Shown: one piece after another, positions 56,034-64,000 of the stretch
How the letters are laid out: each line of letters starts with the position of its first letter
Position numbering within the stretch: position 1 is the stretch's first letter
Source: Oscillospiraceae bacterium
Lineage (GTDB): Bacteria > Bacillota_A > Clostridia > Oscillospirales > Oscillospiraceae
Reading direction: 5' to 3'
DNA length: 64,000 nucleotides
Assembly: GCA_017459865.1 (NCBI GenBank)
Contig: JAFUCD010000029.1
Location: forward strand, 62,001 to 126,000
The notes under the pieces: generated by a model
The model's input: the letters and a program-made list of their open reading frames with translations, nothing else
Told to the model about the DNA's origin: nothing
Databases searched by the model: none
Translations under genes and position numbers: made by a program

Positions 56034-56828
56034 TTATACGTTCTCCCGTGACTTGACGGATCGATACAGCGTGAGCATCTCGTCATAAGTCAGGTCGGAG
56101 ATCTCCATGCCGTTCGCGGCGGCAGCGGCCTCTACGGCGGAGAAACGGGAAATGAATTTTTCACAGGAGCGGTGCAGCGCCTGCTCGGGATCAACACCCT
56201 GAAACCGGGCCACCTTGACCACGGCGAACAGCAGATCGCCAAGCTCCTCCTCCACGGCGTTCGCATCGCCGGAGCGGATCGCCTCGCGCAGCTCCTCGGT
56301 TTCCTCCGGGATCTTGCAAAAGGCCTCTTCCCCGCTGCGCCACTCAAAGCCAGCCTTCGCGGCCTTGGACTGCAGCTTTTCGGCCCGCCAGAGGGACGGC
56401 AGCGCCTTGGAGACGCCCTCCATCGTCTGTGTGACGGTGGTCTGACCGCGCTCTCGCCGCTTTTCCGCGTCCCAGTCAAAGCCGGCGGCGCGCTGCTCGG
56501 GCGTACCGAAGACGTGGGGATGGCGTCCGACCAGCTTTTTGCACGCCGCGTCCGCCACATCGTCGATATCGAAGAAGCCAGCCTCACGCTCGATATCTGT
56601 GTGAAACAGCACCTGCATCAGCACGTCGCCGAGCTCCTCGCAGATATGCGCTTTGTCGTCGGCGTCCAAAGCCTCGCAGGCCTCATAGACTTCCTCGATA
56701 AAATTCCGCCGGATGCTCTCATGCGTCTGCACCCGATCCCACGGGCAGCCCTGCTCGGAGCGCAGGTAGGAAATGAGGCGCACAAAATCCTCCAAGCGGT
56801 ATTGGTCTTGGCATTGAAAATCTAGCAT
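56034..56828 (-). CDS. mazG: Nucleoside triphosphate pyrophosphohydrolase MazG
   Basis: A 264-residue protein with two MazG domains. Each has the EExxE...EELGD metal-binding pattern: FIEEVYEACEALDADD with CEELGDVLMQVLFH, and EETEELREAI with EEELGDLLFAVVKVA. The opening RSEQGCPWDRVQTHESIR is diagnostic. It hydrolyses NTPs, including aberrant ones, to NMP and pyrophosphate. The ATG at 56828 is used; a GTG three codons before is too close to the ribosome site. It lies between the SpoVB-like flippase and hup. Confidence 0.94.
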   Translation of the reverse strand: MLDFQCQDQYRLEDFVRLISYLRSEQGCPWDRVQTHESIRRNFIEEVYEACEALDADDKAHICEELGDVLMQVLFHTDIEREAGFFDIDDVADAACKKLVGRHPHVFGTPEQRAAGFDWDAEKRRERGQTTVTQTMEGVSKALPSLWRAEKLQSKAAKAGFEWRSGEEAFCKIPEETEELREAIRSGDANAVEEELGDLLFAVVKVARFQGVDPEQALHRSCEKFISRFSAVEAAAAANGMEISDLTYDEMLTLYRSVKSRENV

Positions 56829-56925
56829 ATTTTTCACGTTCCATCAAGGGTTTTTCTCAAAAAACTTTGATTTTTCAATCTTTTTGGCAATATTCACACA
56901 CGGCACCATTTCGCATCTTCGATTT

Positions 56926-58533
56926 TTATTGAATATGAAGCAGTTTCGCGATCTTGTCTCCGCGCGGGATCCTTGCCAGGTCCGCAGCCGTGATCGCGCG
57001 CGTGCGCACGACCGCATAGAGATAGACCAGCACGCCGATGATGACGGCGAGGATCGTGATAAGGGCATTCAGCTTCCAGCCTGCCGCGCCGTCAAAAAGC
57101 GCAGCAGCGCCATGGTATGCCGCCCAGACGACCGCGCCCATGATCACCGCGCTGAGCGCCGGGCGCAGCAGCACGCTGCCGACGCGCGGCGGATTTTTCA
57201 GATGGCGTCGGATGAAGCGGCGGTTCATCAGGCACATGGCGATGTAACAGACCAGCGTTCCGATGGGCGCGCCATAGATATTCACGCGCGGATTGCCGAC
57301 GAGCAGCCAGTTCACGGCGACCTTCACCACGCCGCCCACAAGCATGGACAGCACCGGATACAGCTCGCGCTGTGACGCCTGCAGGACCGCCGTCGTGATC
57401 GAAGCGAGGCAGACGAAGAACGCCGCGCCGCCCAGCAGCGTGAGCAGCATCGCGCCGGAGGCATGCCCCGTCGGATAAAGGATGCCCATGATCGGCTTGG
57501 AGAGCACCGCCATGCCGACGCCCATGGGCAGCGAGATCACGCCAGCGATGCGGATCGCAGATTCCGCTACCTCCCCCGCCGCCTCGTGCTTTTTCTGCAC
57601 GACGAACGCCGTGATAGCCGGGATGATGCTGATCGTGAGCGGAACAACGAACGCCGCCGGAAGGTTATACAGCGTCTGCGCCTTTCCGTAGATGCCATAG
57701 AGGATCTTGGCGTCGTGATAGCTGAAGCCCGCAGCCGTCTGCAGACGGTTCAGGACCAGCTTTGCGTCGATGAGGTTGATGAGACTCAGCACCGAGGACC
57801 CCAGCGTGATCGGAATGCCGATGCGCAGCAGATCCTTGATGATCGCGCCGAAGCCGCTCGGCACATCGGGATCGGTCACAGCGCGGTCCGGATAGTGCCG
57901 GCGCTTGTATATGACGATATAGAAAAAGGCGATGATGCTCCCCGCGGTCACGCCGAAGATAGCGCCGCCGGCGGCGATCGGCAGTCCCTTTCCCAGCCTG
58001 GAAAGATACCACGCCAGACCGAGACCGACGATGGTCTTTATGAGCATCTCAAGCACCTGAGACACCGTCGTGGGGGTCATGTTGCTCTGCCCCTGTGCGT
58101 AGCCCTTATACGCCGCCGTCAGACACACAAATATCATCGAAGGCGCGATCGCCCAGATACATTGCGCGGCCTCGACATCGTCCATCAGGATGGCGAGCTC
58201 TGTCGGGAACAGATACATGATCAGGCTCGACAAGATCCCGATCACCGCAAAGCAGATCAGCGCCACATGGAAGGTCCGGCGCATCTGCATGGGTCTGCGC
58301 AGCGTGTCCGCCTCGCTGATCAGCCGCGAAAGCGCGACCGGAAAGCCCGCCGTGGAGAGCGTGAAGAACACATTATAGAGATTGTACGCGACCATGAAAT
58401 GCGCGTAGCCCTCGTCGCCGAGGATGTTGCCCAGCGGGATCTTATAGATCGCGCCGAGGATCTTCGTGATGATGACGCCCACGGTCAGGATCGCAGCGCC
58501 ATGCAGATAGTTCTGTCGTTTCGTCTCCCGCAA
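56926..58533 (-). CDS. SpoVB-like polysaccharide/lipid flippase (MOP superfamily)
   Basis: A 535-residue protein with about 14 membrane helices. The start region KRQNYLHGAAILTVGVIITKILGAIYKIPLGNILGDEGYAHF in outline is the typical MurJ/SpoVB/stage V B beginning. SpoVB members move lipid-linked precursors for spore cortex or polysaccharide; YtgP-type members flip lipid II. The TTG at 58533 is chosen because GGAGG lies eight bases upstream; the GTG before it overlaps that site. It sits next to mazG, as in Bacillus where yabM, yabN and yabO (rqcP) are linked. Confidence 0.9.
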   Translation of the reverse strand: MRETKRQNYLHGAAILTVGVIITKILGAIYKIPLGNILGDEGYAHFMVAYNLYNVFFTLSTAGFPVALSRLISEADTLRRPMQMRRTFHVALICFAVIGILSSLIMYLFPTELAILMDDVEAAQCIWAIAPSMIFVCLTAAYKGYAQGQSNMTPTTVSQVLEMLIKTIVGLGLAWYLSRLGKGLPIAAGGAIFGVTAGSIIAFFYIVIYKRRHYPDRAVTDPDVPSGFGAIIKDLLRIGIPITLGSSVLSLINLIDAKLVLNRLQTAAGFSYHDAKILYGIYGKAQTLYNLPAAFVVPLTISIIPAITAFVVQKKHEAAGEVAESAIRIAGVISLPMGVGMAVLSKPIMGILYPTGHASGAMLLTLLGGAAFFVCLASITTAVLQASQRELYPVLSMLVGGVVKVAVNWLLVGNPRVNIYGAPIGTLVCYIAMCLMNRRFIRRHLKNPPRVGSVLLRPALSAVIMGAVVWAAYHGAAALFDGAAGWKLNALITILAVIIGVLVYLYAVVRTRAITAADLARIPRGDKIAKLLHIQ

Positions 58534-58669
58534 ACGTCTCACCTCCGATCATCAAGCGGTCTTCAAGCCCCTACTCTACACGATAAACATGGAAAAATCA
58601 AGGGAACGGCGGTACACGCGGCTCGGCGGCAGGGCTGCTCCCTGCCGCCGAGGCTCTGTGCGCAAAGCA

Positions 58670-59266
58670 TCAATCAGAGACCGCCGCAAGGATCTCGCGC
58701 ACGAGGATGTCGCGTCCGGTCCCCTTTTCCGCCGAGAACGGCAGCACCAGCGTGTCATCCGAAAGGCGCAGCGTCTCGCGGATGCGCTGCATATTGGGCT
58801 CGACCTCGGATTTTTTCAGCTTATCGAGCTTATTTGCCACCACGATCAGCGGACAGCCGGTGGAGTGAAACCACTCCGCCATCGTCTCATCGTCCTTGGT
58901 CGGCTTATGGCGCGCGTCGACGATCATCACGCCCAGCGACACGCGTCCGGGCTCGGCAAAGAAGCGCTCCATCATCCTGCCCCAGCGCTCTCGCTCGCTC
59001 TTGGCGACGCTGGCATAGCCATAGCCGGGCAGATCGATGAAATAGATCTGTTTGTCGATGCAAAAATAGTTGATGTGGATGGTCTTGCCGGGATGCGCGC
59101 CGACGCGGGCGAAGTTTTTGCGGTTCAGGATCCGGTTGATGACCGAGGATTTTCCGACGTTGGACTTGCCGGAAAAGATCACGCACGGCTCCTGCAGGTT
59201 CAGAAAGCCCGCGGGCGTCGCGGCGGATTTGATGAATTCCGCGTTGTTCAGATTGATTGATCTCAT
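58670..59266 (-). CDS. ysxC: Ribosome biogenesis GTPase YsxC/EngB
   Basis: A 198-residue TRAFAC GTPase. G1 is FSGKSNVGKSS, G2 includes GKTIHINYF, G3 is DLPGYGYASV, G4 is VVANKLDKLKK. It is needed for 50S subunit maturation. The ATG at 59266 lies eight bases after the lon stop codon and has GAGGG in the lon tail, so translation is linked. Gene order lon-ysxC is conserved in Firmicutes. Confidence 0.96.
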   Translation of the reverse strand: MRSINLNNAEFIKSAATPAGFLNLQEPCVIFSGKSNVGKSSVINRILNRKNFARVGAHPGKTIHINYFCIDKQIYFIDLPGYGYASVAKSERERWGRMMERFFAEPGRVSLGVMIVDARHKPTKDDETMAEWFHSTGCPLIVVANKLDKLKKSEVEPNMQRIRETLRLSDDTLVLPFSAEKGTGRDILVREILAAVSD

Positions 59267-59273
59267 ACTGCCC

Positions 59274-61676
59274 TCACTGCCGCAGCTCGGTGGTGTGCTC
59301 AGCGGCATGCTCCTTTTTCGGCGCGCGTCTGAGCTTCAGACGGCGCTGGAACGCCACGTCGAGGATGCGGTCCACATGATCCGCCGTGACGAAATTCAGC
59401 GCATTGCGAACCGTCTGGTCGATCTCCTCCAGATCCTTTTCATTCTCAGCCGGGATGATCACGGTCGTGATGCCGGTACGCAGCGCCGCCATGGTCTTTT
59501 CCTTCAGCCCGCCGATCGGCAGGATGCGGCCGCGCAGCGTGATCTCACCCGTCATGGCGAGGTCGCGGCGCACCGGGATCTCCGTGAGAGCGGAGATGAC
59601 CGCGATGCAGATCGTGATGCCCGCGCTGGGGCCGTCCTTCGGAACGGCGCCCTCGGGGAAATGGATGTGGATGTCGCGGTTTTTATAAAACATCGGATCG
59701 ATGCCGAGCAACTCCGCGCGGCTGCGGATATAGGTGACAGCCGCCCTTGCGGACTCCTTCATCACATCGCCGAGGTTGCCCGTCAGCTCCAGACGTCCGG
59801 CACCCTCGACCACGCCGACCTCGACATCGAGCACCTCACCGCCGACGCTCGTCCACGCGAGGCCGCGCACGAGACCGACCTCATCATGCGCATAGACCTG
59901 CTCACGCTGGAACCGCGGCGCGCCGAGGTATTCCTCCAGCCCGCCCGCGCGCACAGACACCGCCTTGCATTCGGCAAGCGAGATGCGCTTGGCAGTCTTC
60001 CGGCAGATCGCGGCGATCTCGCGCTCGAGCCGCCGCACGCCGGATTCGCGCGTATACAGGGAGATGATCTCCCGCAGCGCAGCGTCGCTGATGCGCAGCT
60101 GCGTGCCGGTGAGCCCGTGCTTTTTGCGCTGCTTCGGGACGAGATGGCGTTTTGCGATCTGCAGCTTTTCTTCATCGGTATAGCTCGTCAGCTCGATGAC
60201 CTCCATGCGGTCGAGGAGCGGGCGCGGGATCGTCGCCGTCGAGTTTGCGGTGGTGATGAAAAAGATATCCGAAAAATCGATCGGGATCTCCAGGAAATTA
60301 TCCCGGAAGTGGCTGTTCTGCTCAGCGTCCAGCACCTCGAGCAGCGCGGCGGAGGGATCTCCGCGATAGTCGCTGCCGAGCTTATCGATCTCGTCAAGCA
60401 CCATGACGGGGTTCATGCTCTTGGCGGAGATGAGACCCGAGACGATGCGTCCGGGCATGGAGCCGACGTAAGTGCGGCGATGACCGCGGATCTCCGCCTC
60501 ATCATGCACGCCGCCGAGTGACAGGCGCGCGAGCTTTCGGTTGAGCGCATGGGCGATGCTCATCGCGATGCTCGTTTTGCCGGTGCCCGGAGGGCCGACG
60601 AGACAGAGCACCATGCCCTTCGCCTCGGGCGCGAGCTGGCGCACGGCAAGTGACTCGGTGATGCGCTCCTTGACCTTCTCCAGACCATAGTGATCGGCGT
60701 CCAGCGTCTTCTGCGCCTGCCGGATATCCAGCGTCTCCTTCGTGGTGACGTTCCACGGGATGTCCAGACAGACATCCAGATAATTGCGGATCACAGACGC
60801 CTCGGACGAGCCGAAGGGCTGCTTTTTCAGCCGCGCGACCTCCTTGAGCAGATGCTGCTCAGAGTCCTCGGGCAGACCGAGGGCGCGGATCTTTTCTGAA
60901 TATTCATCCGACTCCTGTATGGGATCGTCCGATTCGCCGAGCTCCGCCTGCAGGATCTTCATCTGCTCGCGCAGCAGATAGTCCTGCTGCGCCTGATTGA
61001 CGCGCTCCTGCGCCTGCTCCTCCAGCTCATGCTGGACATGCAGGACCTCCAGCTCGTGCTCCAGATCATGGCTGAGCTGCATCAGGCGGCGGCTGGGGCG
61101 CGTCTCCTCCAGCAGCTCCTGCTTGACCTCAGGGCGCAGGAACACATGCTGCGCGATGAAATCGGACACGAACGCGGGATTCGTGCTGCCGAGGATGGAA
61201 ATGATCGCGTCGGGCGTCATGTGGCTGGACGCGTGGATATAGTCGTCGAACAGATCGCAGCAGCGGCGGATCAGCGCGTCGACGCGGGGCGTCAGACGCT
61301 CATACTCATCCGGCGTCGGCGCCACATCTGCCTCGATGCCCTCTGCGGTCTTACGCACGTTCACGATCGAGGCGCGCTCGATGCCCTCGACCATCACGCG
61401 CACCAGCTTCGTGCCCGGCTGCTTCATCATCTGCTTGATGCGGCAGACCGTGCCGACGCTGTAGAGCTCGTCGGCGGAGGGGACGTCGATCGCGATGTCA
61501 CGCTGTCCGACGAGAAAGATCATCTGATCATCGCGCATGGCGCGGTTGAGCGCGGCGATGGACGCGCTGCGTTCCACATCGAAATTCAGGATCATCTCCG
61601 GGAAGACCGTGATCCCGCGCAGCGCCATCAGCGGCAGCGCGCGCTGGTCCCGGAAGGATGTGTATTTGGGTTCCAT
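59274..61676 (-). CDS. lon: ATP-dependent protease Lon
   Basis: An 800-residue LonA. The N-terminal substrate domain covers about residues 10-200. The AAA+ module has Walker [13 protein letters not shown] and Walker [11 protein letters not shown]. The protease domain has the catalytic Ser in [11 protein letters not shown] and Lys in [15 protein letters not shown]. The ATG at 61676 has AAAGGAG upstream; the 29-codon extension overlaps clpX regulation space and is not used. It degrades misfolded and regulatory proteins. It lies 31 bases after clpX. Confidence 0.97.
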   Translation of the reverse strand: MEPKYTSFRDQRALPLMALRGITVFPEMILNFDVERSASIAALNRAMRDDQMIFLVGQRDIAIDVPSADELYSVGTVCRIKQMMKQPGTKLVRVMVEGIERASIVNVRKTAEGIEADVAPTPDEYERLTPRVDALIRRCCDLFDDYIHASSHMTPDAIISILGSTNPAFVSDFIAQHVFLRPEVKQELLEETRPSRRLMQLSHDLEHELEVLHVQHELEEQAQERVNQAQQDYLLREQMKILQAELGESDDPIQESDEYSEKIRALGLPEDSEQHLLKEVARLKKQPFGSSEASVIRNYLDVCLDIPWNVTTKETLDIRQAQKTLDADHYGLEKVKERITESLAVRQLAPEAKGMVLCLVGPPGTGKTSIAMSIAHALNRKLARLSLGGVHDEAEIRGHRRTYVGSMPGRIVSGLISAKSMNPVMVLDEIDKLGSDYRGDPSAALLEVLDAEQNSHFRDNFLEIPIDFSDIFFITTANSTATIPRPLLDRMEVIELTSYTDEEKLQIAKRHLVPKQRKKHGLTGTQLRISDAALREIISLYTRESGVRRLEREIAAICRKTAKRISLAECKAVSVRAGGLEEYLGAPRFQREQVYAHDEVGLVRGLAWTSVGGEVLDVEVGVVEGAGRLELTGNLGDVMKESARAAVTYIRSRAELLGIDPMFYKNRDIHIHFPEGAVPKDGPSAGITICIAVISALTEIPVRRDLAMTGEITLRGRILPIGGLKEKTMAALRTGITTVIIPAENEKDLEEIDQTVRNALNFVTADHVDRILDVAFQRRLKLRRAPKKEHAAEHTTELRQ

Positions 61677-61707
61677 ATCGTTCTCCTTTCGCTGAAAAAC
61701 GAAAGCG

Positions 61708-62964
61708 TCAGTTTGCTTTTTCCAGTCGGTGCAGGACCGTGGGCTCCGCATCGCCGGTGACACAGTCCTTCGTGATGACGACCTTCTCGATCGTGGGATC
61801 GGAGGGGACGGAATACATGATATCCGTCATGACACGCTCCATCACGCTGCGCAGACCGCGCGCGCCGATCTCCATCTCGATCGCCTTGTCAGCGATGGCG
61901 GCAAGCGCATCGGGCTCAAACTCCAGCTCGACGTTGTCATAGCCAAGCAAAGCGCGATACTGCTTCGTCATGGCGTTCTTCGGCTCGGTCAGGATGCGGA
62001 TCAGATCCTCGCGGCTCAGCGAGGCGAGGCTCGTGAGCACGGGCATGCGTCCGATCAGCTCCGGAATGATGCCGAACTTGAGCAGGTCGTGCTGCTCGAC
62101 GTTTTGCATGATCTCGGAGAGGTTGCGCTCCTTGGCGCTCTGAATCTCGGCGCCGAAGCCCATGGAGCGCTTGTCCATGCGGCGCTCGATGATCTTATCG
62201 ATGCCGTCGAACGCGCCGCCGCAGATGAAGAGGATGTTCGTGGTGTCCACGTGGATGAACTCCTGATGCGGGTGCTTGCGTCCGCCCTGCGGCGGGACGT
62301 TCGCGACGGTGCCCTCCAGGAGCTTCAGCAGCGCCTGCTGCACGCCCTCGCCGGAGACGTCGCGCGTGATGGACGTGTTCTCGCTCTTGCGGGCGATCTT
62401 GTCGATCTCATCGACATAGATGATGCCGCGCTCAGCGCGCTCGACGTCGAAATCCGCCGCCTGCAGGAGCTTTAAGAGAATGTTCTCCACGTCCTCGCCG
62501 ACATAGCCCGCCTCGGTTAGCGTCGTGGCGTCGGCGATGGCAAACGGCACATCGAGCATCTTCGCGAGAGTCTGGGCAAAGAGCGTTTTGCCGCTGCCGG
62601 TGGGACCGATGAGCAGGATGTTGCTCTTCTGCAGCTCCACCTCGGACGTATCGCCATGGAGGATGCGCTTATAGTGGTTATAGACCGCGACGGAGAGCGC
62701 GATCTTCGCGCGCTCCTGCCCGATGATATATTCATCCAGCTTCGCGCGGATCTCCTGCGGCTTCGGAACATCCGCCGCCTTGATGCCGAGATCCGTTTTT
62801 GTTTTTCCGTCAGCAACGAACTCCTCGTCGAGTATATTCATGCACAGACGGATGCATTCATCACAAATATAGGAACCGTTGCCCGCGATCAGCCGATCGA
62901 CCAGCGACTGCGGCTTGCCGCAAAATGAGCAGCGGACATTTTTCTTGTCGTCATTTCGAGCCAT
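61708..62964 (-). CDS. clpX: ATP-dependent Clp protease ATP-binding subunit ClpX
   Basis: A 418-residue AAA+ unfoldase. The zinc-binding domain has CSFCGK and CDEC. Walker A is [14 protein letters not shown], Walker B is [11 protein letters not shown], and the pore loop is AGYVGED. The LGF/IGF-type ClpP-docking loop is represented by SMGFGAEI or nearby. Arg sensor II is in [12 protein letters not shown]. It unfolds substrates for ClpP. It lies 72 bases after clpP, in the order tig-clpP-clpX-lon. Confidence 0.97.
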   Translation of the reverse strand: MARNDDKKNVRCSFCGKPQSLVDRLIAGNGSYICDECIRLCMNILDEEFVADGKTKTDLGIKAADVPKPQEIRAKLDEYIIGQERAKIALSVAVYNHYKRILHGDTSEVELQKSNILLIGPTGSGKTLFAQTLAKMLDVPFAIADATTLTEAGYVGEDVENILLKLLQAADFDVERAERGIIYVDEIDKIARKSENTSITRDVSGEGVQQALLKLLEGTVANVPPQGGRKHPHQEFIHVDTTNILFICGGAFDGIDKIIERRMDKRSMGFGAEIQSAKERNLSEIMQNVEQHDLLKFGIIPELIGRMPVLTSLASLSREDLIRILTEPKNAMTKQYRALLGYDNVELEFEPDALAAIADKAIEMEIGARGLRSVMERVMTDIMYSVPSDPTIEKVVITKDCVTGDAEPTVLHRLEKAN

Positions 62965-63036
62965 ATTTGAACCTCATTTTACTGGGATTTAAAATCGAAA
63001 ACCGGGGAGGGAGCGTTTGCCCCCTCCCCTCTGTGG

Positions 63037-63618
63037 TCAGCGTTTGTGGATGATCTTATCGATCAGACCGTACTCCTGTGCCTCCTCGGCGGACATGAAA
63101 TAGTCACGCTCGCAGTCGGCCGCGATGGTCTCCAGAGGTTTCCCGGTGTTTTCCGAGAGAATGTGATTTAATTTGTCCTTGATGCGCAGGATGTGCGCCG
63201 CCTGGATCTGGATGTCCGTCGCCTGCCCCTGGCTGCCGCCGGAGGGCTGATGGATCATGATCTCGGCGTTCGGCAGCGCGATGCGCTTCCCCTTCGTGCC
63301 GGAGGAGAGCAGGAACGCGCCCATGCTCGCCGCCATGCCGATGCAGATCGTGGAGACGTCCGCCTTGATATACTGCATCGTATCGTAGATCGCGAGGCCG
63401 GCAGAAACGCTGCCGCCGGGGCTGTTGATATAGAACTGGATGTCCTTGTCGGGATCCTGCGCTTCCAGATAGAGCAGCTGCGCCACGATCAGACTGGCGG
63501 AGGTGTCGTTCACCTCTTCACACAACATCACGATGCGGTCGTTCAGAAGACGGGAAAAAATGTCGTAGGAACGCTCGCCGCGCGAGGTCTGCTCAACTAC
63601 ATACGGAACCAAACTCAT
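63037..63618 (-). CDS. clpP: ATP-dependent Clp protease proteolytic subunit ClpP
   Basis: A 193-residue serine protease. The catalytic Ser is in [11 protein letters not shown], His is in [11 protein letters not shown], and Asp is in [10 protein letters not shown]. The N-terminus [20 protein letters not shown] matches ClpP. A GGAG site lies about 12 bases before the ATG at 63618, which is slightly long; an in-frame extension of 12 codons is not supported. It forms the tetradecameric chamber used with ClpX. Confidence 0.97.
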   Translation of the reverse strand: MSLVPYVVEQTSRGERSYDIFSRLLNDRIVMLCEEVNDTSASLIVAQLLYLEAQDPDKDIQFYINSPGGSVSAGLAIYDTMQYIKADVSTICIGMAASMGAFLLSSGTKGKRIALPNAEIMIHQPSGGSQGQATDIQIQAAHILRIKDKLNHILSENTGKPLETIAADCERDYFMSAEEAQEYGLIDKIIHKR

Positions 63619-63690
63619 AATATTATTATGCTCCTTTCCTGTTCGCTTACCCAAGAGAGCATATCCGAAAACTCGGTGATCTAAACCCGA

Positions 63691-64000
63691 TTATTCCGCA
63701 GCCGGCGCTTCCTCGGCAGCGGGAGCTTCCTCGGCGGGCGCTTCCTCAGCGGCCTCGGGCTCCTTATCGACGGCGGTGGTGCGGATGAGCTCTCCGGCCT
63801 TGCGGCGGGCAAGATCGAGACGCATGTTGTCCTCGTTCAGATATCCTCTGATCTTGTCGACCTCCATGCCGTACTCCTCGGCCATGTCGGCGACGGCGCT
63901 CTCGAACTCCTCATCGGAGATCTCGATGCCCTCGGCCTTCACGATGGCGTCGAGCAGCAGCTCGGTGTTGACCTCAAACTCGGCCTGCGGACGCATGACG
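63691..64000 (-). CDS. tig: Trigger factor (C-terminal part, 5' end off window)
   Basis: The last 102 codons of trigger factor: the C-terminal chaperone arm (LLLDAIVKAEGIEISDEEFE, EYGMEVDKIRGYLNEDNMRLD), followed by an acidic Ala/Glu/Pro tail with repeated AAEEAPA. The long acidic tail is more extended than in Bacillus. Position directly before clpP-clpX-lon is the usual order. The ribosome-binding and PPIase domains are outside the window. Confidence 0.9.
   Translation of the reverse strand, partial: VMRPQAEFEVNTELLLDAIVKAEGIEISDEEFESAVADMAEEYGMEVDKIRGYLNEDNMRLDLARRKAGELIRTTAVDKEPEAAEEAPAEEAPAAEEAPAAE

Noticed and set aside
57463..59040. A 525-codon plus-strand ORF opposite the flippase and ysxC
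   Set aside because: It runs antisense to two conserved genes and has a low-complexity Arg/Asp-rich composition.

Overview
The window looks like chromosomal DNA of a GC-rich, anaerobic, endospore-forming gut Firmicute, most likely an Oscillospiraceae relative (Oscillibacter/Dysosmobacter type). The reasons are the many strong AGGAGG ribosome sites, TTG and GTG starts, SLH-anchored surface proteins, a DacF-like carboxypeptidase, an SpoVB-like flippase, a spore SASP gene fragment, DUF362 and Fe-S aldo/keto reductases, and a canonical tig-clpP-clpX-lon-ysxC order. This is inference from gene content; no rRNA or tRNA gene was seen.

Layout. 1-11.3 kb is an accessory redox and regulation region: a partial OhrR-like regulator, a ferritin-like gene, a TetR gene, a methyltransferase, a flavodoxin/aldo-keto reductase operon with a broken CMD gene at its head, a PLP lyase divergent from LysR, and an HxlR regulator divergent from an old-yellow-enzyme operon. 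11.3-14.2 kb holds a probable guanidine-responsive leader with a Gdx/SugE exporter, then an Rrf2-macrodomain-class M sirtuin operon (a reversible protein ADP-ribosylation module). 14.2-14.5 kb is a non-coding cluster of hairpins bounded by two identical 40-bp palindromes. 14.5-17.6 kb carries an SLH-anchored SGNH hydrolase, a second hydrolase and a TetR regulator that share an operator sequence.

The centrepiece is 17.7-26.6 kb, a glycoside-degradation island of the C-glycoside deglycosidase type. It has a GPH-family transporter, two Gfo/Idh/MocA oxidoreductases, three TIM-barrel isomerase/lyase-like proteins and two small CGD beta-subunit (DUF6379) proteins. Two TIM-barrel plus beta-subunit pairs are present in separate operons. 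Each operon lies beside its own Crp/Fnr-type regulator. Each promoter has a weak -35, a TATACT -10, and an NGACA-N2-TGTCN palindrome centred exactly 29.5 bases before the -10, which is about -41.5, the class II activator position. The predicted path is uptake, 3-oxidation of the sugar by Gfo/Idh enzymes, and C-C or C-O cleavage by the TIM-barrel/beta pair. A convergent operon at 26.8-31.0 kb (TetR, CMD-cupin, aldo/keto reductase, DUF362, flavodoxin) repeats the enzyme set seen at 3.3-5.2 kb and could act on redox chemistry of released aglycones; that link is speculative.

31-36.4 kb carries an AbrB-type antitoxin with a zeta-type kinase, an LRR protein, an azoreductase-like flavoprotein, a GNAT, an MBL-fold hydrolase and a histidine phosphatase. 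36.4-40.3 kb is a scar of mobile DNA: a UvrA C-terminal remnant, a truncated-looking ORF, a possible small RNA, an HTH protein, a large serine recombinase and a 5'-truncated SASP gene. From 40.3 kb onward the window is mostly housekeeping: DUF2752/DUF4234 membrane proteins, an AlaX-type editing protein, an ECF S component, serC-serA, mtaB, a cysteine desulfurase, an AI-2E permease, DacF, pgi, an SLH 5'-nucleotidase, rqcP, hup, mazG, an SpoVB-like flippase, ysxC, lon, clpX, clpP and the 3' end of tig.
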